A stretch of 60,133 bases of DNA, taken from Phoronis australis (Eukaryota; Phoronida; Phoronidae). Below the pieces are notes generated by a model. It saw only the letters and a list, made by a program, of their open reading frames with translations. It was not told the DNA's origin and searched no databases. Location of the stretch: NCBI GenBank assembly GCA_002633005.1, contig NMRA01000169.1:716627-776759 (forward strand). Direction: 5' to 3'. Position numbers and translations under genes: made by a program. Shown in pieces: positions 37,001 through 46,088 of this stretch (position 1 is the stretch's first letter; every line of letters starts with the position of its first letter).

Positions 37001-40000
37001 AAATACACCGCTCATCCCTAATTCACCGATGAAGGACCACATGCCAGAGACGTACTTTAAACTCTAATGCTAACAGAGTCTTCGTTCGAGACTAGGAAGC
37101 CTACATCGTCACGCATGTTTTGCGCATTTTTCTCGCGGTCTAAATTGCCAAACGTTATGTAAATCACAAATCAGACACCCTGTAAAGCCCCACAGTGACA
37201 TATTTTGGGATGGGACTGCTCTGCTTGAACTTGGCCTGCTTAATCTCAACATCGCGTATACGTGGACTTAAAATCGAATATTCATCTGGGCAATCAGATG
37301 AAATTTTTTTTCAGTGTAAAGAATTTTTGTAATTACTAGCCACATGATCGTCCATTTTTTTCTTTATACTTACTTGTGTCAAAGAATCGGAGGAATATGT
37401 GAATGGCAAATCAATCATTGTTTGATGAAGATGATCACCAATAGTTGGAAAAATATCTGTTAAAATTGAAGTTATTTTATTAACACGTAAATTGATTCAG
37501 TGCAGTGCAAATTGTTGTCAACATGAACGTGATTAGTTGAGCGAACTTTTCAAAATTTCTCGTGTATTCAAAGTTCACGCATACGCCATCTTGCAAATAC
37601 ACACACAGCAGGACCGCTCTGTTTTTTTTGATACGATGAGTTTTCATACAATTGCTTGTTTCGAGTGAAATAACCATGGACGGACTGGAATTCAGTTAAA
37701 ATTGCTCCCGGCCAACGTGATTCACCGATACGAAGCGAATCTCGTAATGTATGCGACATTTCGTGTGCATTTAGATGATATAACATCCGGGAACTTCTTT
37801 ATATTTATTAGAGTGTGGAGATTGCGATTTCGGTTTGACCCTAATCATCAACATCATCATCATCATCATCAGCACCATTATCATCATCACCATCACCATC
37901 GTCATCGTCATCGCCATCACCATCGCCATCACCATCACCACCATCAGCATCATCATCATCGTCATCACCAATCATCATCATCATCGTTGTCGTCGTCCTC
38001 GTCGCCACCACCACCACCACCGCCATCACCACCACCATCATCTTATTTTTCCGAAGCAAAGCTTCAGCAAGGCTAAATTTAGACCCGACAATGTTGGTGC
38101 TGTTATATCCTCTGACTATGGCTAACACAAGCAAAACTATACCTACACAAAAAATTAGTCACCGGGGAGGGAATCGGTCAGAACTTAATTTCATTGCACA
38201 ATTAATTCAGCAATCACCTAAGTTTTATTTGGCCAATTAACGCGCTTTCCCCGGAATAAATTCAAGTGAGTTAGAACTTTGGTAGTTTTATGTTTCTCGC
38301 GTTATATCCAGTTGTACTTACATTTTATTTGTCAGACTTGGAAAGATATGGAGTGGAAATTCGCTAGATCTGCATTATTTATGGAGTTCATTACGGTCAA
38401 GGAGACGTTACCCGTTCCGTTCAACATCATACCAACAGTTAAGGGGATCTTCAACAAAATTGTCAACGTGCTCAAGCCCTGCCTCATGAAACGGGTGAGT
38501 TCGTTCGATTGTCGTAATGTGTTTTAAAGCTCTACTTGCAAACTATTCTCTGATTGCGAGTCCAGTGAGTGTAAACAAGAACACACAAACGTTGTTCCAA
38601 GACACACAAACATTTGCACACACAATCAGTTGTAGGCGAGTACACAAACCTAAGCTCTGACTCTTATACAAACGTAACCTTACCTAGTGAAAAGGGGCCT
38701 ACCGAAATAATTGATCAGTGAGGTTGGTATATTCTATTGTGAGAAAGAATTTTTAAAGCATTGGATGGAACAGGGCCGTTCTGGATTACAACGCGACACT
38801 CGATCTCGCTGTATTTACCCACAATGCCGTAAACATCCGCCAAGCACATTTGCTGATTCGTTTTCACGACACTGGAGATTTATATGTTATTTCTTGTTGT
38901 CGTATTCTTAACAAGGTTTTCTCAGTTGCATTACTCTATTTGTCCTTCAAATGCCAACGAAGTATTACTGCAGCTGTGCTTTGGGCTGTAACTCCGATGT
39001 GGAAAAGCTAGTGTTAAACTGAACAAATACCCGTGGATGCGTGATCTGAAATTTTTGGCCTTCCCGACACCAATAAAAACACGCAAAAGTGTGCCCGAGT
39101 TCCAAACCGAGGTCACAAGCTTTCTTATCCGAGACGGGAGAAAGAAGAGTTCTGTCGCCGTACGTAATCCGGGACGTCCCTATTCATTGCTTCCTTTCCA
39201 TAAACAAAGACTTTTTACCGCAAGTACATGCTAGTGTCTTGGGTCTACGGGACGCAATGATGGACCACAAACCACAAAGCTTGCACTCTCTGGATTGTGT
39301 TCATACTCAAGGTCATGTGCTGCACTTTTGGCGTACTCAGTCAATTCAAAAAGATCGAAATGCTGAGGTAAAAAACAAAGAAAAACCACACACAAGTAAA
39401 TTTATTCTAACGAAACACTTCTATTCAAACTTGTGTTGTTGAAAATCAGAAAGGACAAAAATTAACATTATTCTAAAATCTATTGGTTTATTTCAATGAG
39501 CCGCCGCTGGTATGACGTTTCGTTCGGTCATTTCTCCGGTCATCTTCCGGTGTTGCAGCAGTTGTATGGTACGCTCATGGTGATCTATGATGAGCACTTT
39601 TCGCGCAAAATGGGATTTGAAATAGGGACCTTTAGATTTCTAGTCCAGTACTCTAACAACTACACCATCGAGTCAACTTTGAGGGGAAATTAGTAATACT
39701 TATGTCTGTCTAAGAATTGGATGTAACAAAGTCAGATTTAGGAAGATAGGATACTGTACAAATTGTATACAATCTTGAGCTCGTGACGTGTGAGTGAACG
39801 GTATGAAACCTTAAGATCGGGATTTAATCCACTAAGCGACTGAACAATGGTAGACATAGACACCTGTAAAATGAAAAAAGTCAACGTGGTAGTAATTTCG
39901 GATCTTTGAACGAACGTTTGTTCCTTGTCAAGCACAAAATTATGTCGTAAAATCGCGCAAAAACTCCAATGCGCAATGAACGATTAAGCAACATCTCAGA

Positions 40001-42068
40001 GACGCAAGATAGGGCAACATGTGGCAGCAATTAAATAGGTATTCTCTTTGTACATAAAATCGCCATCAAAAGTATGTTTGTCATTTTGTGTTCAACTGTG
40101 TGATAAGCGAAGATAAGCGTGAGCTAAATCTATGATTTTTCGCAGATTAGTTTGTAGTCCAAGTTTGCACTTTCTTTCTCTACAGCAAAGGAAGATGAAA
40201 ATCGAAAGAATCAAAGAATACCAAGATTTATACAAGCACTTGATGAACAGACTGAAGAATAGGTACATGGCTAGAGTGGAGAAATGTGCAGACTGCCACC
40301 AACTCCGTTCGTCGAAGACGGGTAAATGAAGACTTTTAAAAGGATGTTAATCCCAGCTGTGTTAACAATTTCACCTCTCATTGTATTACCTACAATTCCA
40401 CAATGAGAAATTAGCCTGATAGAAGAAATCAATATTCGACTAAAACTGTTGGGCTTCGAGCGCAGCGTCACAAAGCTGAACGTGGTTTGCTTTGGGTGGT
40501 CCGTCTCCACAGACGACAGTTTTAAAACTCGTCCAAAGCGTTGGTGAACCTTGTCGATTTAGCTGACTTGTAAAAGTTTTCAAACTGGTTTCAAATTTAA
40601 GTTGACGGGTTGCAGAGCATCATTGTTGATTAAAGGGTCTAGCCCTGATTAGTATCGACTGATAGGACAAAGGAGGTTTAATAATCCTCTAAAGAGAAAC
40701 GACTTTGAAGAGACCGATTCCCACTGCCGTGTCACTTTCTTCCAGGCAAAGGAGTTGACGCGGAGTTGAAGTGAAACAATATCATAAAATAGTTATGGCC
40801 TTCATCTAAAAAGATTTTCATGTATACAAAAAAGAAAATACTTATGTCCTCCAAATGAGGAATTTGACCGTTTTTGTGCCAAAGTTTAGGTTGTACAAAC
40901 AACGGAACAAACAATTGCACAGCAAAATCTGACAACATTTTTGATGAACATATACTTCTGCCATAGGTCCAGATGTAAACACAGATCTTAGCGTCAATAT
41001 TTCCTTGCGTTGTTGGTGACCATAACCTTTCCGTTTTACGGCGTGTCATTCAGATATTGTGTAGCAACTCAGAATGGCTGGTTCTGAAAGAGTTTTATAT
41101 AACTTACAAGTCCACACACTTTAGTTGGAGATTGTGATTTACTTGATAAAAGTCAAACATAACCAAAATGCGAGTACTGTGTGCAAACAAGACTCAGAAT
41201 AACAGCAAACTCTACGAATGTGTCATCTCTCCTACGATCACTCAGTCATGGAATATGCGATATAATGATCACTCCAGGATACTGCAAGAACTGGTGGATC
41301 TAGGATTACGTGCAGGGTACTCACTATTTTTGACAAAATATATCCCCGTAGCCCCTTAAAACAGCAAGCTGGGTTGGGGAGTCGTGTTCCCCTTTGATCG
41401 GTTGCATGAAACAATCCCAAATAGGGACTCAACCAAGGTCCCTAAGTCTTTTTACATGTTTGTGTTTTTATAGACTCACAGATGCAATATTTTTCTATCA
41501 TTTCATCTTTATTATTAGCTCCTCTTTGATAAATGACATTTTCTAATAGTTGAACTAAAAACTGAGCCTAGAGTTCATTGAAAATAAATAGGGACTCAGT
41601 CCTTAAATTGGGGTTGTTGCATGAAAAGATCCCTTAATATTTTCGATAATATTGACAAAACAACGTAGAAATCACTCTCGACTTGTATTAAAATCAGAAG
41701 TTGACTTGGTAATGAAACTAAAACAATTCAAGAAAGGGCAATCCATGTTTTCACAAGTCCAAAAATACGCAGTAGATTTAGGGAACTTAGTTGAGTCCCT
41801 ATTTGGGACTGTTTCATGCAACCGAGCACTTAACTCCACCTATGGCAAATGGTGCTATAATTTTGTTTTAGGGGACAAACCAGACACGGAAACTGTGGAG
41901 GATGCCAGCGATATAAAGACCTTGATCAGCTCTTACTTCGAGTTACGTCTCCCGGACCATTATCATCCAAGTCAGATCTACTCGGCAATCAGGCAAGCCC
42001 GGGGGCGCGAAGTGGATAATCCAGACAAAGAGCTGGATAACTTATTTAACGTTACCTCCCAGGCGTAA
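24283..42068 (+). CDS. TRPC-like (canonical TRP) cation channel, 13 exons
   Basis: Exons: 24283-24409, 27103-27204, 28230-28558, 28895-29068, 29335-29541, 32568-32823, 34336-34587, 34912-35049, 35718-35832, 36375-36567, 38336-38494, 40186-40321, 41872-42068. Phases are continuous, giving 2385 nt, about 794 aa. The TRP_2-type linker, six membrane helices, the pore loop FFALFWSLYGKGD, the S6 helix ending in LLNMLIAMLSSSYQ and the TRP box MEWKFAR are all of TRPC type. Such channels are tetrameric plasma-membrane cation channels, often gated downstream of phospholipase C. Only about two ankyrin-like repeats are visible, against the usual four. The C-terminal tail (about 160 residues after S6) is short, with no calmodulin/IP3R-binding region that I recognise. 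The first exon is the least certain. Confidence 0.88.
27103..29068 (+). CDS. TRPC-like exons 2-4: ankyrin-like repeats and TRP_2-type linker
   Basis: Exon 2 (27103-27204) and exon 3 (28230-28558) join to give KYAIETSDCELLDKVIRHWK, then WHPLVYIASKNNYTLYRLLS, which reads as two degenerate ankyrin units. The linker typical of TRPC follows: a His/Cys-rich stretch (PKPHDYHCKEPGCN), then MRMATYKALCQPVYLLTKED, in the same order as the RxxxYRALxSPxYxxLxxxDP pattern of the family. Exon 4 (28895-29068) encodes SEYEELGEQLEEFCCNMVNM, matching the conserved EYEELSxQCxxFAxxLL helix, followed by a second helix. Confidence 0.85.
29335..36567 (+). CDS. TRPC-like exons 5-10: membrane domain, pore and S6
   Basis: Exon 5 (29335-29541) has the pre-S1 helix and S1 (GPVFIVFQIPMVLVYALFGL). 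Exon 6 (32568-32823) has S2 (IWYVFFLLVVLLYTH) and the start of the next segment (HWYILLWVIG). Exon 7 (34336-34587) has an amphipathic stretch and WVDTFMVVFYLFGFCLTLTA. Exon 8 (34912-35049) has FFAFANLLSIVRLSVVLFSF and LGPLLICFG, the S4-S5 linker signature of TRPC. Exon 9 (35718-35832) has S5. Exon 10 (36375-36567) has the pore loop and S6. The exon 10 donor is duplicated (see 36551-36602). A CR1-like element sits in intron 5 and another in intron 6. Confidence 0.92.
29941..31517 (-). mobile_element. 5'-truncated CR1/L2-like non-LTR retrotransposon
   Basis: The minus-strand reverse transcriptase contains VFLDFKKAFDLVDY, the GVPQ motif, SILGPLLFLLFINDL, MYADDTTLS (active-site YADD) and the thumb/connection segment KLLGVTVDKTLSWSSHI. 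It ends at 30248, with a 3' UTR and a 32 nt hairpin (30035-30066), followed by (TTA)n and (TTG)n on that strand. The 5' end is lost near 31517, where similarity to VLEKHVH begins. A frame shift near 31190 and a stop directly after the GVPQ motif show it is dead. It lies in intron 5 of the TRPC-like gene, antisense to it. Confidence 0.88.
30248..31510 (-). pseudogene. Reverse transcriptase pseudogene of the CR1-like element
   Basis: Two open blocks, 31187-31510 and 30248-31156, are fragments of one reverse transcriptase. The upstream block carries the palm motif with its catalytic Asp (FLDFKKAFD). The downstream block carries YADD and about 230 residues of C-terminal region, including LLVYRSTVWSGRNAKLVSSL and WNNLPKDADC, typical of CR1/L2 polymerases. 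The endonuclease domain and ORF1 are absent because of 5' truncation. Confidence 0.85.
32878..33140. repeat. Imperfect palindrome in intron 6 of the TRPC-like gene
   Basis: The centre is CACAAACACTTTGGTGGTTT followed by GTG, at about 32990-33012. Outward, AGCATCGAATCACATC pairs with GCGCATGATTCGGATGCT, and ACGAACCTCAAAAATCAT pairs with ATGATTCGCGTTCGT. Within each arm, short units with ATGATT/AATCAT and GTTCG/CGAAC recur about every 30 bp. It looks like an inverted minisatellite. It begins about 55 bp after the exon 6 donor. Confidence 0.55.
33788..34019 (+). mobile_element. 3' end of a CR1/L2-like element, plus strand
   Basis: TTGTTTATCCAATTTGTAAA runs on through TCTTGCTGCAGAGGACCATG, a 32 nt hairpin at 33898-33929 and a TTA-rich tail. 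It matches, in the opposite orientation, the 3' UTR of the element at 29941-31517, with few mismatches. Only the last 230 bp or so of the element are present, so it is severely 5'-truncated. It sits in intron 6 of the TRPC-like gene, sense to it, about 320 bp before exon 7. Confidence 0.85.
35480..35697. repeat. (TAC/ACT)n-rich trinucleotide tract
   Basis: A degenerate ACTACT/ATTACT tract of more than 200 bp fills the 3' end of intron 8 and stops about 20 bp before exon 9 of the TRPC-like gene. The leucine- and threonine-rich frame it creates is a composition artefact. The closeness to the acceptor means that length changes could affect splicing. Confidence 0.85.
36551..36602. repeat. 26 bp tandem duplication across the exon 10 donor of the TRPC-like gene
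   Basis: The unit CCTATCAACACACAGAGGTA plus GGCCCT occurs twice, head to tail, with no mismatch. Each copy carries the exon end CACAGAG and the donor GTAGGC, at 36568 and 36594. The first donor joins in frame to exon 11. The second would add 26 nt and shift the frame just after S6. Confidence 0.95.
36603..38335. other. Intron 10 of the TRPC-like gene, including a CAT/CAC tract
   Basis: 1.7 kb without coding exons. The main content is a (CAT)n/(CAC)n/(CGT)n tract at about 37843-38042, which creates His-rich frames on one strand and Asp/Met/Val-rich frames on the other. These are shadows, not genes. The rest is AT-rich and unremarkable. Confidence 0.7.
38336..42068 (+). CDS. TRPC-like exons 11-13: TRP box and C-terminal tail
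   Basis: Exon 11 (38336-38494) encodes TWKDMEWKFARSALFMEFIT, then LPVPFNIIPTVKGI, the TRP box and proline motif of TRPC channels. Exon 12 (40186-40321) encodes YQDLYKHLMNRLKNRYMARV, corresponding to the conserved RY helix. It adds ECADCHQL-like Cys residues (VEKCADCHQLR). Exon 13 (41872-42068) ends at TAA 42066-42068 with an acidic tail, HYHPSQIYSAIRQARGREVD. I see no PDZ-binding end and no long coiled coil. Confidence 0.82.
38771..39182 (+). mobile_element. Short DNA transposon-like element carrying a THAP-like frame, copy 2
   Basis: The left end CAGGGCCGTTCTGGATTACA is mirrored at the right end by GTAATCCGGGACGTCCCTA, so the element has inverted termini of about 18 bp. Inside, the frame starting at ATG 38951 reads MPTKYYCSCALGCNSDVEK. 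After a break comes KYPWMRDLKFLAFPTPIKTR, in the order of THAP zinc-finger motifs (Cys-Cys-Cys, then a PWM/FxFP region). It matches 9437-9803 in reverse orientation. It is non-autonomous and broken. It lies in intron 11 of the TRPC-like gene. Confidence 0.65.
41396..41825. mobile_element. Foldback/MITE-like element, family B, just before the last TRPC-like exon
   Basis: The left end GATCGGTTGCATGAAACAAT, continuing with CCCAAATAGGGACTCAACCA, is mirrored by AGTTGAGTCCCTATTTGGGA and CTGTTTCATGCAACCGAG on the right. The arms are about 48 bp with few mismatches. The element ends 46 bp before exon 13. A single end of the same family (GGTCGGTTGCATGAAGCAAT) is present at about 58850. Confidence 0.8.
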
Positions 42069-42475
42069 TTTGCTCATAGGTACATGTATACACTCAGAGT
42101 GCGTGACCAGATTTCCAGGTTGACACTTACAGACCAGTTACTTGCTCCGCTCCATCAAACTTGATTTAAACAAGTTTCATCTTGTTTTACATCAACCGGC
42201 ATCATTTTCTTTCTTTTCTGATTACCATGGCTATAAGCCCGCCTGTGACTAATTTAGCTTTACTATTTTATAAAGTTACCGACCTCGATTGCAGCAATAC
42301 TACCGAATCTCAGGCAATCAACATAGGGAATTGTCAACGTCTAATGAAATCATAAAAAACACCTAGGCTTTCACACTTGGTAACGCCGGTCAAACTTAAT
42401 ACCTTTAAGAAACCTATACCGTTTTATTATCCCCAAATTCGTTTCAACCCCTAAACCAACTGTTTTCCTTCATGT
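42069..42475. other. Short convergent intergenic region
   Basis: Only 407 bp separate the TRPC-like stop from the lipoxygenase stop on the opposite strand, so both 3' UTRs must lie here and may overlap. On the minus strand, AATAAA at 42423-42428 is 48 nt past the lipoxygenase stop. For the channel I see no canonical AATAAA on the plus strand in this gap, only variants such as CATAAA at about 42352. Confidence 0.65.
42423..42428 (-). terminator. Candidate polyadenylation signal of the lipoxygenase gene
   Basis: AATAAA on the minus strand, 48 nt downstream of the TGA stop at 42476-42478. It is positioned well for a short 3' UTR. Confidence 0.5.
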
Positions 42476-45400
42476 TCAAAGGGCAACGCTGCAGGGAATT
42501 CTTTCTGGAAGCAGATAGAGATATTCAAACTCTTTTTTCTCGTTCCTCGCGTGGATGGTCTTCGATATCTGGGCAAGATTTTGTCGAAATTTCGCCTGGC
42601 CAAGTTTTGCTTCCTCTTCGGCGAACAACTCTTCTGGGAAACTCCCCAGTAATACCTGCAGTAGATGACATATTGGTGCAGACATTTTTCGACCTGGTAT
42701 ACTTCATCCAATAGTATATTGGTGACATTTGATGCATGCATTACGTTTACCACGTCAGTTGTTTTTTTATGTGTTACTATATAATAATATCTAGTCAAAT
42801 ATGGACCGAGGGAGAGCAATATTGACCGAGGCCGTGAGCCAAGGGCAGTACTCTTCTGCTCGAGGGAACGCTCTACATATGTTTCACCATACGATCGTTG
42901 ATGCTTCCTTCATCTGAACTTCGGTCTACTATTAGATAGCCAGTTTCTTACTTGCTTTGATGTTCTGACTTCGTGTTCTCGCTTTGTTTACTGTTTTCAG
43001 TTTTGTTGCCGCATCTAATTGGTCAGATCAAGAATAGCGAGATCTGGCGGCCGAGCGGCATGAATGAAAAGTGTATTCTACAGCGAGGCAGTCAACTTCA
43101 TCTCTTAAGGAAGTAATCATAAGACATTGTAGCTAATAAGAGGACAGACGCATCAGTGCTCGTGTAATAATATTTGTTATTTTAGTATGTCATATTACAT
43201 AACATCAATTAGGTTTATTAAATTTTAAATTTTGCATGCAATATGTAGTAGTATGACATTATAATATATACATGTAGAAGTATACATACTATACACAGTG
43301 TTACCTTATGGGCATAAACGGCAAGTAGGTTATTGTACTGACATAGAGAATGGAGATTTTCAGGAAGGTGTCGCACAAGTGTGAACAAGTATGGGCAAAG
43401 ATAACTCGGTCCAAACATGAACTCTGAAGAAGCAACCTACCTCTGTATCTATGAACCTTGTTAAGGCATGGGTAATTGTAACTGCCGCTGCTGTCAGGAT
43501 GTGGTCCGGAAGTGTCGCCATAATGTCTTCCATTTGTACTTCACGCTTTCGCTAAAAGATGACAAAACGTTGACCTGTTTGAAGATAGTTTCTTGTTCAG
43601 GAATTTGTGGAACATGTTAATTTTTTTGCTATTCATGATGGAGCACGATTTGATTTGTGAAGTACTTTAAGCGGACCAGGAAGCCCCAAATAGAAAACAC
43701 TGTCTTTCCAAAAGTGAAATTTTATGATATCAAAATGATTGCCATTAACGTTGTTTGAATTATTGGTGTGAAAACATATTATAGATCTGCATCTCTATTA
43801 GAAGACAAGTAACTAATTACCAAGGTTTCTGTCTCCTACATCACGTTTTTCGGGTTAAAATTGATATTGGAAAGGCTTAAGGACGAAGTTTCAGACCAGA
43901 TTTCACCTCATTAGTGAACAGGCGTAGAAACACCAACGTCTGTGGCACTTTGGTTCTAGTATCCTTGCATTGTCACGTAAAATTTCTCCCAACCATTATC
44001 TTAGTTTCAAACATTAACTCAGCCTTTTTTCAACTCGTCTGCACAATTCAAAAAGCAAACCTACTTCTGGCGGTGGTTTACGAAGAGCCATCGGATAGGC
44101 TGGAGGAAAAGCCATGTGGTGAAACTGGCCAAAGTTAACCGCCGCATGCTGGCAAGAACAATTGAAGATGATCATAGCCATTGTAGTGCTTAGCTCATCC
44201 ACAGTTCTTATACTGTCCGGGCACTGTTTGTCAATTCCACCCTCAACAAACGGGAAACCATACGTGTGGAGCTGAAAAAAACATGTCGCGGACTACACAA
44301 AATGTCGTACAGACATTGAAAGCTAATGACAGTAACTAATTTAAAGTTATTTAGCTCTGTTGTATCTGGGTTTGGCAACGCAGATCTTGATAATAGAAAA
44401 TTGATACCACGTTTGTAGACAAAATCTAAAATGCACAACAGTCAGTAAACCTTCAAACCATGACAGGCTACATGAGGCAGACCTGTCTGTATACGACGGC
44501 GGGCGAGTCGAAGATAAAAATTTTGCTCCTTGTTTTAGTTTAAGCGCTGTATACATTTGACGTCACCGGTATTTTGCTGTTAAGCAGCAATGATCAGTGA
44601 AGTGGAAAATCGGTTAAAGCGAATAAATAAAAAATTCAGTGTGGTTTGAATTTTTTATTTATTCTCTTTAACCGATTTTCCACTTCACTGATCATTGCTG
44701 CTTAACAGCAAAATACCGGTGACGTCAAATGTATACAGCGCTTCAACTGGCCCTATACAACACGGGATGGTTTTCCTGATTATCAATACTTGGCACACAG
44801 ACAGAACACAGGTCCGTTGGAAGCTATTGAGACAGGAAAGTACAAAATTGTGATTAATAAACGCTCAAATCATTGTCACCCGACTTACACTAGCTTTCCG
44901 ATTCCCAACCCTGGACTTTACTGTCACTAATAGAGCTCTCCCTTGTCCGGAGGTAAGAAACCGCATTGTTTTCACTAGCCTCGTTTTGGAACGCCAAGCA
45001 CATTTCTTGGGAGTTTGATGACAGAGACCATCATCAGACTTGGTACATTGCTGATAACATCAGCAGACTTGGGGCATTTATGACAGCGCTCATCAGCTGA
45101 CTTGGGACATTGGTGATAACGCTCATCAACTGATTTGGGACATTGATTACTACGCTCACCAACAGACTTGGGACATGCTAATAACGCTCATCAACAGACT
45201 TGGGACATAGATGGCAACGCTCATTAGACCTTGGACATTATTGATAACGCTCATCAACAAACATGGGAAGCCCAGATATGCTGTTTTCTAGTGCTTTCTG
45301 TGCTTAACTACTATTGTATGTTGATTTTTTTTTGTAATTAGCATTAAAAAAACGGACTCGGACTTGGGACATCCATGATAACGCTCATCATCTGACCAGG

Positions 45401-46088
45401 GTCGTTGCTTTGAAAAGTGATATTGTTAAAACAATGCCACTACAATTTTAGAAGTTTTGCCTTATTCATAAAAGAAGTTTGAAAACTCAAAATCGGCTGC
45501 AGTTTATTTCAAATCAAAACTGGCGGTCAGGTCACAACAAACCAATGTTTGACTTTTTACTGTATAAATTCAGATTTTCTCGGAAAGGATTCACGCATGA
45601 AACATGAACTTTAATGGGGATAAGCAATTGACGTATGAATATTTATTTGATGAAACGTGATTGGACTTCGGAAGGGGTTGACTTACCTGAACTGGCAAAA
45701 GCAGACCTCAATGAACAGTGGGGTGGTACGTGCGCACCAGTTACTCCCCGTGGCATGAAACCTACAGCACCAACCATGTTATCAATGTATGAAACTATGT
45801 GTCGTTCCGTCACTGGACACAGGCTAGACATTCTTACCTCCATCATGAAGTTTTGTAGCTCTTCGTCTGCTGCGACGTCACTGTCAGTGGTATAAAAGAT
45901 GCTGACCATGTGCTTGGAATACTGTAGGATGGCGCTCCACAGCAGTAGTGCGTCGTCTCTGTAGTGGTAGTTCGGCAGCAAGTCCGCGTCATCTACGCCA
46001 CGATTAGCAAATTCTTGAGGAATGTTAAGGTTGGTCCATTGGAAACGCTTGCGGTAGCGTGTCTTCATGACCTCTAGGTGATGACCGT
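42476..46088 (-). CDS. Lipoxygenase C-terminal exons (four exons)
   Basis: 45838-46088: TNLNIPQEFANRGVDDADLL, then NYHYRDDALLLWSAI and DEELQNFMME, the RGV and YRDD motifs of lipoxygenases. 44065-44271: GFPFVEGGIDKQCPDSIRTV, then IIFNCSCQHAAVNFGQFHH with the His and Asn iron ligands, then PPAYPMALRKPPPE. 43441-43551: MEDIMATLPDHILTAAAVTI. 42476-42655: LLGSFPEELFAEEEAKLGQ, KFRQNLAQISKTIHARNEKK and YLYLLPERIPCSVAL, then TGA. All junctions are phase 0, apart from the start of the first exon, which needs one base from the missing exon. Confidence 0.92.

Noticed and set aside
37702-38134. His-rich and Asp/Met-rich open frames on both strands
   Set aside because: They are translations of a CAT/CAC microsatellite and lack any protein-family feature.
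45635-45895. Plus-strand open frame opposite a lipoxygenase exon
   Set aside because: Shadow of the minus-strand lipoxygenase exon 45838-46088 and its intron.
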